Part shown: positions 1 to 5,832 of the stretch, piece by piece
Layout: each line of letters opens with the position of its first letter
Numbering within the stretch: the first letter of the stretch is position 1
Assembly: GCA_937976325.1 (NCBI GenBank)
Contig: CALJSD010000207.1
Coordinates: forward strand, 1-8,637
Source of the DNA: an uncultured Carnobacterium sp.
Lineage (GTDB): Bacteria > Bacillota > Bacilli > Lactobacillales > Aerococcaceae
Reading direction: 5' to 3'
DNA: 8,637 nt
The notes under the pieces: generated by a model
Databases searched by the model: none
Seen by the model: only the letters and a program-made list of their open reading frames with translations
Told to the model about the DNA's origin: nothing
Translations under genes and position numbers: made by a program

Positions 1-2
1 TC

Positions 3-119
3 CATAGTATCCTATCAAGTGGAGAAAATGGAATGGCACTCGTTAAACCAGCAGCTACGGGGTTAGTGATTTGTATAGTGACCATAGTATATATTAAGAA
101 TAGAAAAGAGCATAAATAG
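3..119 (+). CDS. C-terminal end of a membrane protein (5' truncated)
   Basis: An open frame enters from the left edge and stops at TAG 117-119, giving 38 residues. It ends in a hydrophobic stretch (about residues 19-31, rich in V, I, T and C) followed by a basic tail (YIKNRKEHK). That is the pattern of a last transmembrane helix with a positively charged cytoplasmic end. A strong hairpin terminator starts 36 bases after the stop, which supports this being the real 3' end of a gene. The family cannot be recognised from so short a piece, and the frame is supported only by its openness, hydrophobic pattern and the terminator. Confidence 0.45.
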   Translation, partial: HSILSSGENGMALVKPAATGLVICIVTIVYIKNRKEHK

Positions 120-155
120 TCGCTTCAACCAAGAAAAGTGATAAACGAATAGAGT

Positions 156-187
156 ACACCTTATCAGTAGGATAAGGTGTTATTTTT
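156..187 (+). terminator. Rho-independent terminator after the upstream membrane gene
   Basis: ACACCTTATC (156-165) pairs perfectly with GATAAGGTGT (171-180) across a 5-base AGTAG loop, giving a 10-bp stem. TATTTTT (181-187) follows. It separates the truncated upstream gene from the Nudix gene, which has its own promoter just downstream. Confidence 0.88.
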
Positions 188-195
188 ATGCTGAA

Positions 196-223
196 TTCGA
201 AAGCATAAGAATTGTGCTATAAT
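196..223 (+). promoter_or_regulatory. Extended -10 promoter of the Nudix gene
   Basis: TATAAT lies at 218-223 and is preceded by TG at 215-216, giving TGCTATAAT, a perfect extended -10. The -35 is weak: TTCGAA at 196-201 with a 16-base spacer. Transcription would begin near 230, so the usable start codon must lie further downstream than the TTG at 226. Confidence 0.75.
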
Positions 224-258
224 AGTTGTATTCATTTTTTCAGAAAGAAGTGATGACC

Positions 259-705
259 ATGGATTTTAGAGTAATAGGAGATACTTATAGATATGGCGTT
301 AGAGTATCAGCCATTATAGTGAAGGATGGCAATTTGCTCACTTATAAAGTAGAAGACCAAAATCACTTAGTGGGAGGGGCGATATTAGTAGGCGAAGCAA
401 GCAGAAAAGCTGTAGCCAGAGAAGTGAAAGAGGAACTGGGTGTCGATTGTGAAGTCGAAGAATTAATGTTTGTTGTGGAGAATCGATTTGATTATAAAGG
501 CGAACTCCATCATATGATTGAATTTCATTATAAAGTGACTCTTCTAGGGGAGGTTCCATCTCATACGTTGGATGAAGGGAAATATGAATGTGAATGGATA
601 GACCTCCAAAGATTAAGTGAGTATAATATACGACCTCAATATTTAATAAAAGAATTACCCCTTTGGAAATCTGGAATAAAACAGATTGAAATAGGGTTAC
701 AATAG
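259..705 (+). CDS. Nudix hydrolase
   Basis: This 148-residue protein is a typical single-domain Nudix enzyme. Such enzymes hydrolyse nucleoside diphosphates linked to another group, using a divalent metal. The Nudix box G-x5-E-x7-REUxEExGU is complete: G40, E46, then REVKEELGV (54-62). The metal-binding glutamates are all present. The flanks also fit the fold: an early strand (RVSAIIVKDGNLLTY) and the late EWIDLQRL segment common in this family. The frame is also open from a TTG at 226, but that lies at the promoter. ATG 259 sits 8 bases after the GAAG of a GAAGTGAT ribosome binding site, while ATG 253 is too close to it. The gene has its own promoter and terminator, so it is probably monocistronic. 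Substrate cannot be read from the sequence; housekeeping sanitation or small-molecule turnover are both possible. Confidence 0.93.
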   Translation: MDFRVIGDTYRYGVRVSAIIVKDGNLLTYKVEDQNHLVGGAILVGEASRKAVAREVKEELGVDCEVEELMFVVENRFDYKGELHHMIEFHYKVTLLGEVPSHTLDEGKYECEWIDLQRLSEYNIRPQYLIKELPLWKSGIKQIEIGLQ

Positions 706-727
706 ATTATTTTCCAAACTAACTAAG

Positions 728-757
728 CCGGAGCCTGTAAAAGGCCCCGGTCTTTTT
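728..757 (+). terminator. Rho-independent terminator of the Nudix gene
   Basis: CCGGAGCC (728-735) pairs with GGCCCCGG (743-750) with a single A-C mismatch and a 7-base loop, followed by TCTTTTTG. The hairpin starts 23 bases after the Nudix stop. It closely resembles the terminator at 5417-5450. Confidence 0.82.
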
Positions 758-929
758 GTTTCTGGTAAGTATTATGAGAAAATATTAAACTTGTTATCAA
801 ATAATCTCCTATAAGCATTGAAGCAACCAAGGGAACGTGAGATAATGGGCTAAGACAGTCATTTTGATTAAAGACATAAATATTTTTGTAACCGCAATCA
901 TGTTCTGGTTGCGACCTTGGAGGAACGAT
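758..929. other. Noncoding leader with no clear promoter
   Basis: This is the 172-base stretch between the Nudix terminator and the next gene. I see no convincing protein, RNA gene or -35/-10 pair. TTGTTA at 791 and TATAAG at 810 are only 13 bases apart. Because a terminator precedes it, a promoter for the 930-1685 gene should lie here, but it is not obvious by eye. Confidence 0.4.
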
Positions 930-1685
930 ATGGATTATCAAGCAGTACGAAAAAAATATACGCTCTATACGAGATGCGCGGGGATTTTGACAATGGTCCT
1001 TATTCTTTGTGTCACGTTTGCAGTCAGTGACATTACGATGCGAACAGGGGGCGTTCTTGTGATTGTCGCCGGGTTAGCCCTTGCCATCTATTTGATTAAT
1101 AAATGGTATTTAACTACCGTGGCGAAATTGTTGCATGTGGATTTAGATTTTGCATCGTGGAAACAATATATCGAGGCGAATAAAGAGGCCAAAAGAGCGG
1201 TCCTCCGATTAGACGCTGCAACGTCGGAAGTGTCCTTGGCGTACATGACAGGGGACTTCGAGACGGCGATTCGAAAGGCCAAAGAAATCTTGAGTCGGGA
1301 CGGACTTCAAGTGCAATATCGAGACTTCTTGCAAAGCTATCTGATCCGTTCAGTTGTATTGAGCCAGCCGGAGTTGAGCCGAGAAGAGCTGGATTCTATG
1401 ATTGGGGAACTGACGATAACAGATCCTACACTGGCCGAGAAGACGAAAAAGATGAGTGTGGCTCTCTATGACTTAACGATTGCGCACGAGAGCAACGACT
1501 ACTTCGAAACGTTAACGAACGAATTCAAGTACCCACAGCTAGAAATCATCTACTACAAGGCGGTGAATGCTGCGATTAAAGGTGAAACAGCGCGAGCAAC
1601 GGAGCTGCTTTGCCAATTGGACGGTGAAGATGAGAGGTTGTATGTCGTGTGGATGGGGAAAGAACTTCTTAGTAGAGAAAGTTAA
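930..1685 (+). CDS. Unrecognised protein with two N-terminal membrane helices
   Basis: This 251-residue protein is not recognised. After a short basic N-terminus it has two hydrophobic helices close together (about residues 13-32 and 37-56), connected by a short loop with DITMRTGG. A soluble domain of about 190 residues follows, which reads as successive amphipathic helices. Alanine/leucine-rich pairs such as SLAYMTGDFETAIRKAKEIL and YYKAVNAAIKGETARATELL look like degenerate TPR-type helix hairpins. This suggests a membrane-tethered, cytosolic helical repeat scaffold (inference). The ATG at 930 is chosen because GGAGG (919-923) lies 6 bases upstream; the frame is also open from a TTG at 864, but that start lacks a ribosome site. 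The gene is visibly more GC-rich than the genes after it (34 of 60 bases in 1201-1260). No terminator separates it from the 1727 gene. Confidence 0.85.
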   Translation: MDYQAVRKKYTLYTRCAGILTMVLILCVTFAVSDITMRTGGVLVIVAGLALAIYLINKWYLTTVAKLLHVDLDFASWKQYIEANKEAKRAVLRLDAATSEVSLAYMTGDFETAIRKAKEILSRDGLQVQYRDFLQSYLIRSVVLSQPELSREELDSMIGELTITDPTLAEKTKKMSVALYDLTIAHESNDYFETLTNEFKYPQLEIIYYKAVNAAIKGETARATELLCQLDGEDERLYVVWMGKELLSRES

Positions 1686-1726
1686 AAGTTTTTTGTAGAG
1701 AAGTATTTTAAAAAGGATGAAAATTT

Positions 1727-3424
1727 ATGACGAATGAAAATGCAAATTTAAAAATGAATGATTTTCAGAATCACGATAGTGCAGAGGAGTTTGATTTTGA
1801 TGCATTAGAAGAAAAACTCCAAAAGGAATTGGAGGAGAACTTGTCGGATCTTCAGTATTTGAAAGAGGAGAAGGATAGAATAGGAAGTCTGGATAATCTT
1901 GGCGTTGTAATTAAGGATGTTGTTTGGGACCAATTCTTAAATCAAATAGCAGTGACTGCTGGCGAAGATTTCATTAAAGAAAACCGGGGGCTTCATCTTG
2001 ATTTACGAAAAGAATCACATATTCAGACAACAGAGAATTTTGAAAAAGGAAGAATTGCAAAGCATAATACAGAAATAGACTACCAAAATCGTTATGATAA
2101 TTGGCAGAAAAATTTTGAAAAAGATGCTACAGGAAGTGTTGTAACACATGAAACAAGAACAGGGAGAAAAGAAGCCAGCTTAGTTAAGGGAGCAAGACGA
2201 CCTTTTGATATCGACCGTCCTACTGGTTCTCGAGAAAAACATATTGATATGGATCATACGGTTTCAGCCGCTGAAATAATTCGTGATGCACATGCTAATG
2301 CACATATGACTAAAGAGGAACAGATTGCATTTGCAAATAGTGATGCTAATCTTCAAAAGATGGACTCAAGTCTTAACCGTTCTAAAGCAGATAGACCAAT
2401 GACTGAGTGGCTAGACATTCCTAACGCTAGGGGTCAAAAACCAAATGAGATCTTCGATATTAGTGATGATGAAGATAGTAAGATGCGTCAGAAGGATAGA
2501 GAGGCTCGTAATGAATATGAAAAGCAGAAAAGGAAAGCAGAGCAAAAATCCATTGATGCAGGAAAGAAATCTAGAAAAAAAGAGGCTTTTCGCATAGGGG
2601 GGAAGGCGCTTCGTGCAGCATTGATGCAGTTGTTAGCTGAATTTGTTCGGGAGATTATTTTACATTTAATTAAGTGGTTGTCTGAATCGAAAAAAACTTT
2701 AGACAGTTTATTAAATAGTTTAAGAAAGGCGATTCATTCTTTTGTTAGTGAAATGAAATTTAGATTAATGAGTTTAGGAGATACAGTATTATCGACTGTG
2801 TTTACAGCTATTATTGGGCCTGTTTTTGGAACAATAAAGAAAGTCTGGGTTATGCTAAAACAAGGATGGAAATCTCTAAAAAGTGCCATTGAATATATTA
2901 AATCTCCTGAGAATAAAGGAAAACCTATTGGAAGATTAATGATGGAAGTAGGTAAAATCGTTATTGCAGGAATGACGAGCATGGGAGCGATGGTAGTTGG
3001 TGATGCAATAGAAAAGAGTTTGATTACGATCCCTATTTTTGCTTTTGAAATTCCAATGATAGGTAGTTTAGCAAATATTTTAGGTGTTTTCTTTGGTGCA
3101 GTTGTTGTTGGTATAATCGGAGCAATAGCAATTAATCTTATTGATAAACAAATTGAAAAACAGATGATGAAAAATAATATGAATAATGTGATTGGAAAAG
3201 GAAATGAAGTGCTAATAGTACAGCATCAATTAAAGCGTGTTAACAAGGATAAGTTGGGATTAAAAAAATCAAAACATACACAAAAAATTAAGGAGTATCA
3301 TGATGCTGCAGCTAGTGAAGTAGAAAGATCTATAGAAATTATTAGGGATAATTGTGCGGTACATGAGAGTGTGAAAGAATGTTTGGACGATATAGATCAA
3401 TTATTTAATGAATTAGAATACTGA
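1727..3424 (+). CDS. HNH-like motif protein with C-terminal membrane region
   Basis: This 565-residue protein is first in the cassette; I do not know a gene name. Residues 1-60 are acidic and helical. Residues 60-240 are soluble and carry a pattern like an HNH (beta-beta-alpha metal) finger: DMDHTVSAAEI with D176-H177, then N208 in NSDANL, then N217-R-S-K220. The third position is Asn rather than His. Residues 250-290 are highly charged, with many Lys, Arg and Glu, probably an exposed helix. Residues 290-345 are amphipathic helices. From about 350 to 472 come three to four hydrophobic segments; the last two (about 430-447 and 450-470, the second Gly/Val/Ile-rich) are the clearest membrane spans. 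A helical tail follows (473-565). ATG 1727 has AAGGATGA 7-14 bases upstream. Known fact: HNH fingers usually cut nucleic acid. Inference: a membrane-bound nuclease or toxin-like effector handled by the AAA+ partner. Catalysis is unproven, since the motif is variant. Confidence 0.88.
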   Translation: MTNENANLKMNDFQNHDSAEEFDFDALEEKLQKELEENLSDLQYLKEEKDRIGSLDNLGVVIKDVVWDQFLNQIAVTAGEDFIKENRGLHLDLRKESHIQTTENFEKGRIAKHNTEIDYQNRYDNWQKNFEKDATGSVVTHETRTGRKEASLVKGARRPFDIDRPTGSREKHIDMDHTVSAAEIIRDAHANAHMTKEEQIAFANSDANLQKMDSSLNRSKADRPMTEWLDIPNARGQKPNEIFDISDDEDSKMRQKDREARNEYEKQKRKAEQKSIDAGKKSRKKEAFRIGGKALRAALMQLLAEFVREIILHLIKWLSESKKTLDSLLNSLRKAIHSFVSEMKFRLMSLGDTVLSTVFTAIIGPVFGTIKKVWVMLKQGWKSLKSAIEYIKSPENKGKPIGRLMMEVGKIVIAGMTSMGAMVVGDAIEKSLITIPIFAFEIPMIGSLANILGVFFGAVVVGIIGAIAINLIDKQIEKQMMKNNMNNVIGKGNEVLIVQHQLKRVNKDKLGLKKSKHTQKIKEYHDAAASEVERSIEIIRDNCAVHESVKECLDDIDQLFNELEY

Positions 3425-3457
3425 TTTTATGAATAAGATAAAAAAGGAAGATTAAAG

Positions 3458-4174
3458 ATGGAACAATTAGAAATTCAGAGCCATAACTTTCAAGAAAAAA
3501 TATTAAAAAATAAAAGCAACTCTGATCAAAAATTACACAAACTAGAATTAAAAAAGGTTGATGAAGAAAAGGGAACGAGGCAACAGATTGAAGATTTTAT
3601 CTTCGGGCGAGGTTTTTGCCCAGAACATGTGGTAACAGGTAAGGAATTTAATACTTTAATTGAGGAACTTCAGCCTTATTTACATAACTTCAATGGTACT
3701 CAAATTGATTTGTACAAAGAGTTGGGTGAAGTTTATAGTCTGTTGGAAGGGTTAGATAAAGATTATATTCAAGCAATTATAGTTTCAATCAAGGCAGCCG
3801 AAGAGACAAGTAAAGGGATTCGGAATACTCAGAATCAAATCGAAAGTATTGTTAAAAACCAAAAACAGACAATTGAAAATTTAAAAGAGTTTAAACATAA
3901 AATTGATAGTTATACGCATTTAAAAGATATTGATAGTATGTGGGATACGGTTAATGAACACTCCAAACAAATGAATGTGATTGAACAACAAGGTAGTGTA
4001 ACAGTTACTTCGATGAAAAAATATCAGGAAGAAATTGATAGAAAAATCGAAAAGGTAATTCAAGAATCAAATAGTAAAATAGAGTCTTTGAAGAATAAGA
4101 TTGCACTTACGTACTGGGTAGCTGGTGGAGCATTGGGACTTGCAATAATTGAAATGTTCTTACTTCTGCAATGA
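3458..4174 (+). CDS. Coiled-coil protein with C-terminal membrane anchor
   Basis: This 238-residue protein is not assigned to a known family. The N-terminal 45 residues are strongly charged and helical. Residues 45-110 look like a small folded domain, with one Cys in GRGFCPEHV and the segments FNTLIEELQPYL and DLYKELGEVYSLLEGL. Residues 115-215 are rich in Lys, Glu, Gln and Asn with regularly spaced Ile/Leu, as in a long coiled coil. Residues 217-237 form a single hydrophobic helix that ends the protein, with only one residue after it. With no N-terminal signal, this is a tail-anchored arrangement with the bulk in the cytoplasm. AAGGAAG (3444-3450) precedes ATG 3458 by 7 bases. The gap from the 565-residue gene is 33 bases, and the next gene's ribosome site overlaps this stop. 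Inference: an adaptor or tether linking the ATPase to its membrane partner. Confidence 0.87.
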   Translation: MEQLEIQSHNFQEKILKNKSNSDQKLHKLELKKVDEEKGTRQQIEDFIFGRGFCPEHVVTGKEFNTLIEELQPYLHNFNGTQIDLYKELGEVYSLLEGLDKDYIQAIIVSIKAAEETSKGIRNTQNQIESIVKNQKQTIENLKEFKHKIDSYTHLKDIDSMWDTVNEHSKQMNVIEQQGSVTVTSMKKYQEEIDRKIEKVIQESNSKIESLKNKIALTYWVAGGALGLAIIEMFLLLQ

Positions 4175-4183
4175 GGTGATATG

Positions 4184-5305
4184 ATGAATAAGTATGAACA
4201 AGCGTTAATTGGTAATTCTTCTAAACTAGATATTCTGACTCAAAGTTGTGGCGATATAATAAAGTTAGCTACTTCTATTGTTGAGGAAAATAATCAGTTA
4301 TCAGCAGTTACTTTACTAAAGAAAATTTCGGAGATAGTTGATAATCCAAAATATAAAATTGAAGTAAAAAAAATTGCACAGGGCGTAAAAGCTAGTTTGG
4401 TTGAATATTATGGGTATTCTACTATTCAATCAATTTGTAAGAAGACAAAAGAAGATACAGAAGATAAACGAACTCTTGAAGAATTATTAGAAGAACTTAA
4501 TTCTCTTGTAGGGCTAGATAAAGTAAAAAGTACAGTTCAAGATTTAATTTTTTTTCAAAAAGTTCAAAAAATGAGACAAGAGAAAGGCCTTCATTTGGCT
4601 AAAAACACGTTACACTTAGCTTTTACAGGGAATCCAGGAACTGGAAAAACAACGGTAGCACGTATTGTTGGAAGGATATATAAGTGCATAGGATTATTAT
4701 CGAAAGGACATTTTATCGAAGTTTCAAGAACTGATTTAATTGCAGGCTATCAGGGACAGACGGCATTAAAGGTAAAGAATGTCATAGAACAAGCTAAAGG
4801 TGGAGTGTTATTTATTGATGAAGCTTATAGTATCACAGAAAATGATCATTCAGATTCATACGGTAGAGAATGTTTAACAGAATTGACAAAGGCTCTAGAG
4901 GATTGTAGAGAAGATTTAGTTGTCATTGTGGCGGGATATACCGAGCCTATGAATAAATTTTTCGAATCCAATCCAGGGTTAAAGTCAAGATTTAATACAT
5001 TTATAGAATTTGATGACTATAACGTATATGAGTTGATACAAATATTAACTTCAATGTGTCAAACTAACGATTATATTTTAGAAGAAGAAGTAAAAAGACA
5101 GATTGAGTTGTATTTTGAAAAACAAATTGAAATGGGAAAAGATAATTTTGCTAATGGCCGTTTAGTACGAAATTTATATGATGATTTAGTAATGCAACAT
5201 GCCAGACGAGTTGTTACTATTGAAAATCCGAGTGAAACAGAATTATCAAGTATTAAACCAGAAGATTTTGTTTCAAAATTTAATGAGGTATCAAAAGTCC
5301 AATAG
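4184..5305 (+). CDS. AAA+ ATPase, CbbX/SpoVK/EccA-like
   Basis: This 373-residue protein has a helical N-terminal domain (1-95) and one AAA+ module. It begins with the N-linker motif LNSLVGLDKVKS (105-116) typical of the CbbX/SpoVK group. Walker A is GNPGTGKTT (149-157, K155). A probable pore loop is DLIAGYQGQT (184-193, Y189). Walker B is GVLFIDEAYS (207-216, D212/E213). Sensor 1 is VIVAGY (247-252), the arginine finger is in NPGLKSRF (R269), and sensor 2 is in NGRLVRN (R326). All catalytic positions are intact, so it should form an ATP-driven ring that remodels a protein partner. ATG 4184 is preferred: GAGGTGAT (4173-4180), overlapping the previous stop, leaves 7 bases to it. ATG 4181 would add one Met but is too close. 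The tight coupling to the coiled-coil gene argues for one complex. The client is unknown; the two cassette membrane proteins are the natural candidates (inference). Confidence 0.93.
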   Translation: MNKYEQALIGNSSKLDILTQSCGDIIKLATSIVEENNQLSAVTLLKKISEIVDNPKYKIEVKKIAQGVKASLVEYYGYSTIQSICKKTKEDTEDKRTLEELLEELNSLVGLDKVKSTVQDLIFFQKVQKMRQEKGLHLAKNTLHLAFTGNPGTGKTTVARIVGRIYKCIGLLSKGHFIEVSRTDLIAGYQGQTALKVKNVIEQAKGGVLFIDEAYSITENDHSDSYGRECLTELTKALEDCREDLVVIVAGYTEPMNKFFESNPGLKSRFNTFIEFDDYNVYELIQILTSMCQTNDYILEEEVKRQIELYFEKQIEMGKDNFANGRLVRNLYDDLVMQHARRVVTIENPSETELSSIKPEDFVSKFNEVSKVQ

Positions 5306-5362
5306 TTTAGGGTTGTTGTCCTTGTTACTTATATGAGAAATGCGAGTTATATTTTTAGTTTA

Positions 5363-5371
5363 TGGTATAAT
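5363..5371 (+). promoter_or_regulatory. Possible extended -10 promoter before the cassette terminator
   Basis: TGGTATAAT at 5363-5371 matches an extended -10 exactly, but no recognisable -35 lies 16-18 bases upstream. Anything started here, near 5378, would reach the terminator hairpin after about 40 bases and contains no credible open frame. In an AT-rich spacer a chance match is quite possible. Confidence 0.35.
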
Positions 5372-5416
5372 TACTTTGTAATAATGTTGTAATTAATTTA
5401 ACTCTAAAAGTAACAA

Positions 5417-5450
5417 CCGGAGCTCCATAAAGGGCTCCGGCCTTTTTATT
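5417..5450. terminator. Terminator between convergent operons
   Basis: CCGGAGCTC (5417-5425) pairs with GGGCTCCGG (5432-5440), with one G-U pair and a 6-base loop, followed on the + strand by CCTTTTTATTT. It ends the AAA+ gene transcript. The stop codon of the opposing membrane-protein gene lies inside the T tract (5446-5448). On the - strand the same hairpin is followed by a weaker T-rich run (TTGTTACTTTT), so it probably also stops the opposing operon. Confidence 0.82.
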
Positions 5451-5832
5451 TAGCAACTGCCTTTTTGTAGTACATCTCTAACCCTAGTGCTGCGATTAGT
5501 AGCACCGCACCGACTGGTAAGTAGAGGGTTGGGTAGACGGAGCTGGTTCCGTAGATGTCGAAGACTCCTTTGAGGAAGCTGCCGAAGATGAAGGTGAGGA
5601 CACCCATCTTGTAGGCTGCTTGTGCGTCTTCTGACTCCAGGAAGGTTTTCCCGGTCATTTTTGCTACGAGATTTGGCATGACTCCAAGCACGAGTGGAAT
5701 CATAAAGAGCAAGTACATGAATGGGGAGTAGACTTGGTGGCTGAAGAATTCATACACCGTTCCGACGACGAGTGTTACCACCGTTGCGACTGTGTAGAAT
5801 GTCAGTCCTGTTTTCTTTTTATAAGTAGACAA
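5446..5832 (-). CDS. Small four-helix membrane protein
   Basis: This protein has 128 residues from a TTG start, or 130 from GTG at 5838. After a short basic N-terminus it has four hydrophobic helices (about residues 11-29, 37-57, 73-92 and 103-121) and a basic end (YYKKAVAK). The segment between helices 2 and 3, MTGKTFLESEDAQ, is polar. No catalytic motif was seen and the family is not recognised. It is third in the operon, and its start overlaps the 3' end of the NAGPA-fold gene. The ribosome site GAGGTGAG lies within that upstream gene, so translation is probably coupled. The TTG is preferred because it lies 9 bases from GAGG, against 3 bases for the GTG. Location suggests a membrane partner in the same envelope pathway as its two neighbours (inference). 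Confidence 0.83.
   Translation of the reverse strand: MSTYKKKTGLTFYTVATVVTLVVGTVYEFFSHQVYSPFMYLLFMIPLVLGVMPNLVAKMTGKTFLESEDAQAAYKMGVLTFIFGSFLKGVFDIYGTSSVYPTLYLPVGAVLLIAALGLEMYYKKAVAK

Larger units (their letters stand above)
1686..5411 (+). other. AT-rich three-gene accessory cassette (putative insertion)
   Basis: The three genes at 1727-5305 share orientation, short gaps (33 and 9 bases) and an AT-rich composition. Hand counts of single 60-base blocks give 13 G+C in 3481-3540 and 14 in 4321-4380. Flanking blocks give 34 (1201-1260) and 35 (6361-6420). The flanking genes look like ordinary chromosomal functions. The seven bases TAAAAGT occur at both edges (1683-1689 and 5405-5411), so the edges given are a proposal. 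No integrase, transposase or att site was seen, so any insertion would have relied on recombination with flanking DNA or on functions elsewhere. Confidence 0.5.

Noticed and set aside
226..258. TTG at 226 as the start of the Nudix gene
   Set aside because: It lies at the promoter, before the expected transcript start, and has no ribosome site; ATG 259 is well placed after GAAGTGAT.
864..929. TTG at 864 as the start of the 930-1685 gene
   Set aside because: No ribosome site, while ATG 930 follows GGAGG at good spacing and begins a sensible basic N-terminus.
723..941. 72-codon open frame on the - strand
   Set aside because: It runs through a terminator hairpin and the ribosome site of the next gene, and has no family-like features.
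1681..1726. Dedicated promoter directly before the cassette
   Set aside because: GTTAAA (1681) and TATTTT (1704) have 17-base spacing but match the consensus poorly; not enough to call in AT-rich DNA.
4184..5305. AAA+ protein as a RuBisCO activase (CbbX) or a type VII secretion EccA
   Set aside because: No RuBisCO, WXG100, EccC-like or other secretion gene lies nearby; the resemblance is at the AAA+ family level only.
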